64,000 bases of DNA from Buddleja alternifolia (taxonomy: Eukaryota > Streptophyta > Magnoliopsida > Lamiales > Scrophulariaceae), in assembly GCA_019426215.1 (NCBI GenBank), contig CM033393.1, positions 25,298,591-25,362,590 on the forward strand, written 5' to 3'. The notes below the pieces were generated by a model. It worked only from the letters and a program-made list of their open reading frames with translations, was not told where the DNA came from and ran no database searches. Below, one piece after another: positions 57,059 through 64,000 of this stretch (position 1 is the first letter of the stretch; each line of letters opens with the position of its first letter). A program made the position numbers and the translations under genes.

Positions 57059-58715
57059 GTCGATCCTGAATAGTCGAGCTATGGACTATAAACAAGCGCT
57101 TCTTGGGAGGCAATCCAAGTTTGTAAGTTTTTTTTTTCCTTTTATTTTTGTTTGTTTAGTTTGTTTGTTTTTGTTTATGTTCAAACATGCACTTTTGGCA
57201 TGTATGTTTTCTTATGCTTGATGGTTTGAAAAGTTGAAGTGTTAGATATGATAGACATTTGGACCCCATGTTTAGAGATGCTTATTTTACTCGAAAGGAG
57301 AAGAAGCTTTGTAACGATGCATTCGAAGTTAAAGGATGTTTTTCAACATCCTTGGTTGTAAGTGTTCTTTTACCGTTACGTATACTTGTTGTAACAACAT
57401 TGAGGACAATGTTGGATTTGAGTTTGGGGGTAGAAGAGTGCTTATTTTGAACATTGAAAATGCAATGCTAATTTTTAGCTTGAGTTTGGGGGAAAGTTTG
57501 TATGATATCATGTTTAAATACTTCTTTGTTGAGAAAATCAAGTATAAATTGTTTTTTTTTATCTTTCCAATTGATGCATTAAAATTGATTAACTTGAAAA
57601 AAAAATGGCATGATTTCTTGAAATAATTTGAATTTAATGGAACATATATATCTTTGAAATTGCTCATGGAGACCCTAGACTAGGATTGATTTCTTAGATG
57701 ATTCACATTGCACAATAAATCGAGGGTAGAGGAGTTGAGAGGATAACCATCTTGAGACACTTAAGGATTTTTTCCCGGAAAAATTAACTTAGATTTTTCA
57801 TAAAGTTATAAGTTGAGTAGTATTTTTTTTATGCTAAACAATGCATTAAAAAGGTTGAAGTTTGGTATGACCACAAGTGGTCAGGCTAATATGTACTGGA
57901 GGTGAAAAGTTTCATGCCTATATACTGTACTATTATGCTAATTTGAGCTAAGCTCAAACCAAAAAGAAGCGAATTGTTTAAAAGATCTAGTTTTATTTCG
58001 TGACCTTTGACACTCGAGTGATTAAATCCTTAGGAGTGTCTTTACACTTAATGCCCCAAAACTATCTAGTTTGGGAGTCATTGATCTAAAGCTTGTTATA
58101 TGGGTGTCATAGAAAGCCTAATGGAATAAACCATTGCACATGATCTAGCCTTAATGAAGTTACTTGGAAAGTTTCATATGAATTGAAAGTTTGAATGGTT
58201 GAGATAATGAAATTTAAATGGCTATGAGATTTTCTATGATTCTTATGCTTTGTGTTTGATCAAAAGTTGATAGATATGGGATTAATGTCCAAAATTTGGT
58301 AAGGATGCCTTGCGACTATAATACCTTAGATTTATTTTCACTACACCCTATGGAGTCTTTTCGAGTATTGGTGTCACATGAGCAAAAGTAGTTGATATGT
58401 ATATATATTTGTGAGCTATAAAAGGAATTTTGTGCCATTTATTCTTGTTAATTATGTTGAGATGTATTCATTTGGTTGGGATTGAAAGTTTGTTAGATTT
58501 TGTGGGTATATCTTCTGCAAACCCTCACGAGACTATAACTCGTCCATTGAGGTAACTCAAAGGTTTAAAGGCTTGTTGCACATGCTAAGTGCAATCGTTT
58601 ACTCTACGAAAGTGAGTTCGTTTGTTGTTTTTGTTTTCACCTTTTGGTTGATGATGTTTTTCGTGCCTAGACCTTTTATTGCTCGAGGTCGAGCAATTGA
58701 TAAGTGTGGGGGTGT
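57059..58715 (+). other. Gypsy 3' non-coding region without an env-like ORF
   Basis: 1.66 kb between pol and the 3' LTR. Athila elements often have an env-like ORF here; no frame above about 110 residues and no transmembrane ORF with a signal peptide is apparent. It begins with a small hairpin CTTGGGAGGCAATCCAAG (57102-57119). Internal purine tracts TTGAGTTTGGGGG lie at about 57418 and 57479. The terminal polypurine tract is AGTGTGGGGGTG (58703-58714). Confidence 0.7.
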
Positions 58716-60325
58716 TGATAAGAGGCATTTTTACGTGTTTTTAAGCCCCTTTGCATTTATGTTTTAGGCTCATTTATCGATTGATTTTGTCACTTGTGCG
58801 TTTAATTCATGCATTAAGTGATTTCAGGCCTTAAGTGGATACAATCGAAGAAAGGGTGGAAAAATGACGTATAAAACAATTTTAGGCCAAGATGTTTCAC
58901 ACCTCTACAACCAAACAAGCAAGAAATAAGCTGGAGTTAGCCAAAATCATGTTTTAGTACCATTTTCGCACACCTGGGTGCCAAATCAGAAACAACCTCC
59001 ACGTTGGAACGCCATTTTGATATTTTTAGAGACAGAATTGGATAAAGTGTTCTTCTACAAAGGTTTAGATCTATGTCTTATCTTTACATGGCAACTTAAA
59101 TCATCCAATTCGGAGATCTGTGCAGACGTTTATGAATAAAACACTATCCCTGCGCTGGAAAACACGAAAGTGGCAGCTCATGTTCTTGTTAGGTGGAAAA
59201 CAAGAGAATGGTAGGTGCAAATTCTTGGTAGGTGGAAATTCTTGGTAGGAGAAAAACAAGAGAATGGTAGGTGAAAATTCTTGGTAGGAGGAAAGAAAGA
59301 GAAGGGTAGCTCAAATTCTTGGTAGGTGGATTTTTGGGTATTTAAAGGGGAGTAGGGAGCTCACTTGAAGACATCAAAAAATCATCCTTTGAGAGTGTGA
59401 GGACGAAAATTCAGGGGTTTGGGGGAGCATTCTCTTGGTTTTGAGTCATCCTATCATCATACTTGAAGAGCTAAGAAGAGGAAAAAGGGGGATTCAAGCT
59501 TCCAATCAAGAATCGATCATCAATCCAAAATAGGGAGTTTCTTAGTTTGATATTCATCTTTATCTATGAGTAATTCTATGTTTTTATTGTTTTCCCAATT
59601 TCAATTATGAACTAATTTTCCCTTAACTAGGGCCATGTGAAGGCCAAAGTTATGAGTATATATATATGATATTATTATTCGTATTAATTCTACAATTGTT
59701 TTGTGTTTTGATTTTGTGCGTAATTACTTGCATATGTTTGATCGCCATATGTTTGTCATATTGCCTAACTTAATAGTTTGAAAGAATATAAGTTAGGGTT
59801 CAAAGAAATCATCACATCATCCGTAAAAAAATAGGGAATTGCCCCTAGAGATAGGTAGAGATTCCCGGGTGCAGTTAGCCGGATTTATTCGGGGAAATTC
59901 TAGAACTTGAATGCATGATTATTGATTAAATCCTCGGATAGACATATTTAGAGAACTGTCAATTTATCATAAGATTATTACAGCCGAGACATCGGGTAGT
60001 AATTAATTAAGGAATTCCCACCAAAGCAATAGTAATCTAATAATACGAAGAATAGTTCATATTTATATTAACAAGTAAATTTGGTTGAAGCATGTGCCTT
60101 AGTTGTTTTATCTCATAAGAATCTAAATCTATTTGCTAAGTCTCGTTTTCACATTTTTATTGTAAATTAATCACAATCTTTTAATTCAATTTTAATTGCT
60201 TTTAAATTCCTAGCTTTAAATAATCTTGTCTCTGTGGGATCGATAACTCGGACTTAAAGTCCACTTTATTACTACACACGACCAGTCCACTTGCTGTTTA
60301 ATACACGTAAGGATTTTTCGTGTCA
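58716..60325 (+). repeat. 3' LTR of the gypsy element
   Basis: 1610 bp, TGATAAGAGGCA to TTTTTCGTGTCA, near-identical to the 5' LTR except for scattered substitutions and an extra copy of about 56 nt (around 59221-59286, ATTCTTGGTAGG and CAAGAGAATGGTAGG). It is followed by the TSD GCACA. Confidence 0.95.
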
Positions 60326-61569
60326 GCACATGACAGGCTCAAAGGATCTCTTGATCAACTACGGAGCTACCAATGGTCCTCAGGTTGTATTTAGTGATAA
60401 CTCCAAAGGTAAAACCAAAGGTATAGGTACTGTGCATAGGGGAAATATCATGATAAGTGATGTATATTATGTTATGGGTCTTAAGCATATTCTTTTAAGC
60501 ATAAGTCAATTTTGTGTTAAAGGTTTTGAAGTGAAATTTTCAAGTGACTATTGCTATATTAATGATGCTAAGACTGGATCTACTAAATTGAAAGGTAAAA
60601 GAACAAACAATAATTATTTGGTAAATCGGGGTTCAACAATTGATAACAACCCAACATGCTTCATGGCTAAAACTGAACCTAAAATGGGTTGGTTATGGCA
60701 TAGAAAAATGAATCACCTCAACTTTAAAACAATCTCTCAGCTTATAATGCTAAATCTTGTAGATGGGTTACCTAAAGGGGCTTTTCATAAGGATCGTCTT
60801 TGCGACGCTTGTCAAATGGGCAAAAAACTTAAATCATCTTTCAAGAGAAAACCTTGTTTGTCTACCTCTAGGATACTTGAACTACTTCACATGGATCTGT
60901 TTGGACCTGTTCAAACAATTAGTGTGAGCGGTAAAAAGTATAATTTGGTGATAGTAGATGATTTCTCTCAATTTACTGGGGAGAAATTTTTTTCATTTGA
61001 AAATAAAACATGTGACAAGCTCACAACACTTATTCAGCAACTTCGAACTTTAAAAAATCTTAAGGTTGCAAGAATAAGGAGCAATCACGGTACTGAGTTT
61101 ACTAACAAGGTTGTTGAGAAGTTTTGTGTTGAAAATGGAATACATCATCGGTATTCAGCTCCTAGAACTTCTCAACAGAATGGTGTTGCTGAGCATCGGA
61201 AAAGGACGCTAAAGGAAGCCCCTAGGATGATGTCAGCAAAGTCCAAAGTTCGGTCCAAGGTTTTGGGCCGAAGCAATCAACACTGCGTGTTATACTCAGA
61301 ATCGTTGCATGATCAACAAACATCATGGTAAAACACCGTATGAATTACAGAAGGATTGTGAGCCAAATGTTTTATATTTTCGTGTCTTTGGTTCAAAATG
61401 CTTTATTCATAATAATGGATCCCAAAGCCTAAAGACATTTGATGCTAAAGCGGATAAGGAAATCTTTCTAGGCTATGCGAATAATGAAAAGAATTTCCGC
61501 ATCCTCAATAAGATCAAATCGAAGGTTGAGGAATCTATTCATGTTGTTTTTGTTGATGCTAATCAATAG
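60326..61569 (+). pseudogene. Copia protease remainder and integrase
   Basis: Resumes HMTGSKDLLINYG from the protease interrupted at 49971. Pre-integrase zinc site: WLWHRKMNHLNF with LCDACQMGK. Integrase core: LLHMDLFGPV (first Asp), then VARIRSNHGTEF, where the second catalytic Asp of RSDHGTEF is Asn, then TSQQNGVAEHRKRTL (Glu region). A frame change at about 61310 leads to 61309-61569 (KTPYELQKDCEPNVLYFRVF, DKEIFLGYANNEKNF), the C-terminal integrase part that ends in a stop. The D to N change alone would abolish strand transfer. The start within the ORF is not biological; upstream sequence is the gypsy LTR. Confidence 0.88.
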
Positions 61570-61909
61570 CCGAGTAAGGTTAATGCTAATGATATGGGAA
61601 TTGAAGATTTGTGTCATCAAGCGTCAAAATTGATTATTGATGAATAAAGTGACGACGATGATGAGATCTTTGTGTCCCCTCCTAAGGATACTCGTGAGAT
61701 TTTAATATTGTAAGATTTGATGATGATCATGAAGAGAATGATCTTCAAGAGCAAAATAGAACTTGTGAACTTGAAGCGCCTGTGCAAGAGGTTAATGAGA
61801 ATGTAATGCAAGATCAAGTGCCGCAACAACCTTTGACCCGTTCCAACCAAATAGACTATGGCTACGTGATCATCCACCAGAGCAAATTATTGGAGATATT
61901 GGAGCTCTT
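61570..61909 (+). pseudogene. Copia integrase-RT linker, degenerate
   Basis: Protein-like fragments with stops (for example DMGIEDLCHQASKLIIDE, SDDDDEIFVSPPKD). They end with [20 protein letters not shown], the usual lead into copia RT, so 61909 joins directly to the RT frame. No independent gene. Confidence 0.65.
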
Positions 61910-62923
61910 GTGAGGACTAGAGCCGCTACGTTCAATGAGGCCATGTTCGCGAGTTTCTTATCTCAAATGGAACCTAAGAAAGTGGATGAAGCGCTAAATG
62001 GTCCTAGTTGGATTGAAGCCATGCAAGAAGAGCTGAATCCATTTGAGCATAGTAAGGTTTGGACGTTAGTACCAAGGCCAACTTACCAAGGAGTTATTGG
62101 GACTAGATGGGTTTATAGAAACAAGATGGATGAGAATGGTATTTTTATACGGAACAAAGCCAGACTTGTCGCTCAAGGATATTTCCAAGAAGAGGGTATT
62201 GATTTTGATGAGACATATGCTCCCGTCGCCCGTCTTGAAGCAATTCGCATGTTTCTAGCATATGCAACGTTCAAAAAGTTCACAGTGTATCAAATGGACG
62301 TGAAGAGTGTTTTCCTGAATGGTAAACTCCAAGAAGAAGTTTATGTGGAGCAGCCTCCAGGATTCAACAACAACCATGGCAAGAGTATGGTTTACAAGCT
62401 AGATAAGGCGCTCTATGTCCTTAAACAAGCACCTCCAGCATGGTATGACACTCTCTCTATTTTTCTTAATGGTAAAGGCTTTTCAAAAGACAACGTTGAT
62501 ACAATGTTATTCAAAATTTCCAATGATGAAGATATTCTCTTAGTCCAAATATATGTTGATGATATTATTTTTGGATCTACTAATAAGCGTCTGTGTGAGA
62601 AATTTTTAAAAATGATGCAAGAACAATTTGAAATTAGCATGATGGGTGAATTAACTTTCTTATTAGGATTACAAGTTAAACAACTCCCTAATGGCATATT
62701 TATTAACCAAGCTAAATATACACGAGATATGATTAAGAAATTATGCATGGAAAATGCATTATCTTCTAAAATTCCAATGAGTCAAACGCTTAAGTTGGAT
62801 AAAGATGAAAGCGGGAAGAAGGTCGATATCACTAATTATAGAGGTATCATTCGATCATTTCTTTATCTTACTGCTAGTAGACCTGATACTATATTTTTGG
62901 TATGCATGTGTGCACACTTTTAA
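61910..62923 (+). pseudogene. Copia reverse transcriptase
   Basis: 337 residues open. Typical copia [85 protein letters not shown] (DVKSAFLNG normally), [17 protein letters not shown], and the active site YVDDIIFGS (codons 62552-62563). The frame stops at TAA 62921-62923 just after YLTASRPD, before the RNase H domain that should be fused. Its catalytic Asp pair is intact, but the truncation and other defects make the element non-autonomous. Confidence 0.9.
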
Positions 62924-63499
62924 GCCGATCCTAAAGAGTCACACTTAATTGCTGCCAAGAGAATCCTTAAATACCGAAAAGGCACACAACATGTGGACTT
63001 ATGGTATCCAAGGGACTCTCCTTTTGAACTAATTGGTTACTCAGATGCAGATTTTGCAGGTTGCAAAATATATCGAAAGAGTACTAGTGGCACATGTCAA
63101 TTTCTAGGTGATAGGTTAGTTTCATTGCATAGTAAGAAATAACGATCGATAGCTACTTTTATAGTTGAAGCCGAGTATGTAGCTGGAGGAAATTGTTGTG
63201 CACAAATTTTATGGATGAGGCAACAACTTTGAGATTATAGTATAATCCTAGGTCCAACCCCCATTCATTGTGATAACCAAAACGCCCTAGTCATGACTCA
63301 AAACCCTGTTTTTCATTCCAGAACCAAACATATTGACATTGGATACCATTTCCTTCATGACCATGTTTAAAAGAAAGATATCTCCATGCAATTTATTAGT
63401 ACAGAAAAACAATTGGTAGATATTTTCACCAAAGAGCTCAATGAACGCCGCTTTCTCACTTTAAGAAGTAAACTAGGTATGATTGATTTAAATGTTTAA
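62924..63499 (+). pseudogene. Copia RNase H
   Basis: Continues the RT frame after the stop: ADPKESHLIAAKRILKY, LIGYSDADFAGCK (first Asp), RKSTSGTCQFLGDRLVS, EAEYVAGGNCCAQILWM (Glu), IHCDNQNALVMTQNPVFHSR (Asp), KHIDIGYHFLHDHV and VDIFTKELNERRF. In-frame stops lie at about 63140, 63230 and 63367. The final stop is after MIDLNV at 63499. Confidence 0.88.
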
Positions 63500-64000
63500 T
63501 CACTATGCATCATACTTTGTTAGGCATACAATTTAGGGAAAATCCACTTTATTTATGTCTAAAAAGTTTTATTTTGAAAAGTTTTTACAAGTTATCAAAT
63601 TTAGGGGGAACCTTAAAATCGTACTTGTACAAGCTCAGTAAGCGTCAATGATCAAAAAAAATTTTATTTGCATAGATCATCAACGCTCACTATCTGTGCA
63701 TGATAAGTTGGACGCTCAAAAATAAAAGACTTTAACTCAAGCGTCAACACAAAGTTTATCGAATAAATTTATTAAGTGTTGAATTTATTTCCTTCAACAT
63801 TAAGTAAAGGTATTTATAAAAATCATGCATTATTTTAAAATATTTAGTGACGTGATAGATAGACTCATAGAATTTATTTTGATCTCGATTCATGTGCTCC
63901 TATCACATCAAACTAGCGGGTAATCAAAAACTTTTCAAAATGACGGTTCAGAGTCAGTACGTGTTTGTGTACGTGTCAGTGTACTATGAGGGCGTATGTT
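63500..64000 (+). other. Copia 3' non-coding tail
   Basis: A polypurine-like TTTAGGGGGAA lies at 63600-63610. The sequence after it does not begin with an LTR start, so the 3' LTR must lie further on or be lost. Several GCGTC motifs (about 63643, 63753) recall the AAGCGTC repeats of the family A LTRs. No ORF. Confidence 0.55.

Larger units (their letters stand above)
49972..60325 (+). mobile_element. Full-length Athila-type Ty3/gypsy retrotransposon
   Basis: 10,354 bp with LTRs 49972-51525 and 58716-60325 and a perfect 5-bp TSD GCACA (49967-49971 and 60326-60330). A tRNA-Asp-type primer site lies at 51532 and a polypurine tract just before the 3' LTR. Gag, protease, RT, RNase H and integrase are in gypsy order. 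The LTRs differ by roughly two dozen substitutions counted by eye plus a duplication of about 56 nt in the 3' LTR, so it is the youngest large insertion in the window. The reading frame is broken at only three places. Confidence 0.96.
46070..64000 (+). mobile_element. SIRE-type Ty1/copia retrotransposon, 3' end outside the window, split by a gypsy element
   Basis: 5' LTR 46070-47627, tRNA-Met primer site, gag with CCHC knuckle, coiled-coil extension, protease, integrase, RT and RNase H in copia order (integrase before RT). The gypsy element at 49972-60325 interrupts it. No 3' LTR is seen before 64000; after RNase H (63499) about 500 bases of non-coding sequence follow. Every domain has stops or frameshifts. 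The long Gag extension, the LTR of about 1.56 kb and the primer site suggest the SIRE/Maximus lineage. Confidence 0.9.

Noticed and set aside
57059..58715. An env-like gene in the gypsy element
   Set aside because: No long frame, signal peptide or paired membrane segments; short ORFs overlap on both strands.
63600..64000. 3' LTR of the copia element starting right after the purine tract
   Set aside because: The sequence does not match the 5' LTR start (TGYTAGGAA) or any part of it in order; the LTR must lie outside the window.

Overview
This 64 kb window is plant nuclear DNA, most likely from a eudicot. The signs are Mutator-like (MULE), CACTA, SIRE-type copia and Athila-type gypsy elements, an endogenous caulimovirid, short TTTAGGG telomere-like tracts, and host gene scraps resembling a CYP716-type P450, a DUF177/YceD-like protein and a ubiquitin E2. 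It is AT-rich and I see no intact host gene. Nearly everything is nested mobile DNA, and boundaries were set mainly by finding target-site duplications (TSDs) by eye. The species cannot be named from the sequence.

Layout. 1-20.6 kb: an old MULE-like region whose left end lies outside the window. It has a plus-strand Ulp1-type (C48) protease pseudogene on the left and a minus-strand MULE-like N-terminal fragment on the right. Between them lie inverted arrays of a 22-bp TGACGTA repeat, a 1.46 kb Pack-MULE-like element with 92-bp terminal inverted repeats (TIRs), and two minus-strand solo LTRs. A third solo LTR splits the Ulp1 gene, and a complete 7.5 kb CACTA element splits the MULE fragment. 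The CACTA element carries TNP2 transposase and its own Ulp1-like protease.

21.2-32.4 kb: a second MULE of about 11.2 kb bounded by a 9-bp TSD. It holds a decayed transposase (+), a hairpin made from DUF1985-gene-like sequence, an E2-like fragment with retained introns and no catalytic Cys, a 1.2 kb repeat field, and a multi-exon DUF1985/Ulp1 gene (-). 32.4-35.0 kb is AT-rich with nothing identifiable.

35.0-45.6 kb: an endogenous pararetrovirus on the minus strand, with coiled-coil ORFs, movement-protein-like and capsid-like ORFs, protease-RT-RNase H, downstream ORF remnants, a promoter and a tRNA-Met primer site. It is broken by stops, by a solo copia LTR and by an inserted scrap of a host P450 exon. 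46.1-64 kb: a SIRE-type copia element whose 3' LTR lies beyond the window. A younger, full-length Athila-type gypsy element (49972-60325) sits inside its protease active-site motif.

The main theme is the ubiquitin/SUMO-type cargo. Three C48 protease genes sit in three DNA-transposon contexts (two MULE, one CACTA), and one MULE also carries an E2-like segment and an inverted duplication that could make hairpin RNA matching its own DUF1985 gene. All coding regions are damaged except parts of the gypsy element, whose breaks are few.
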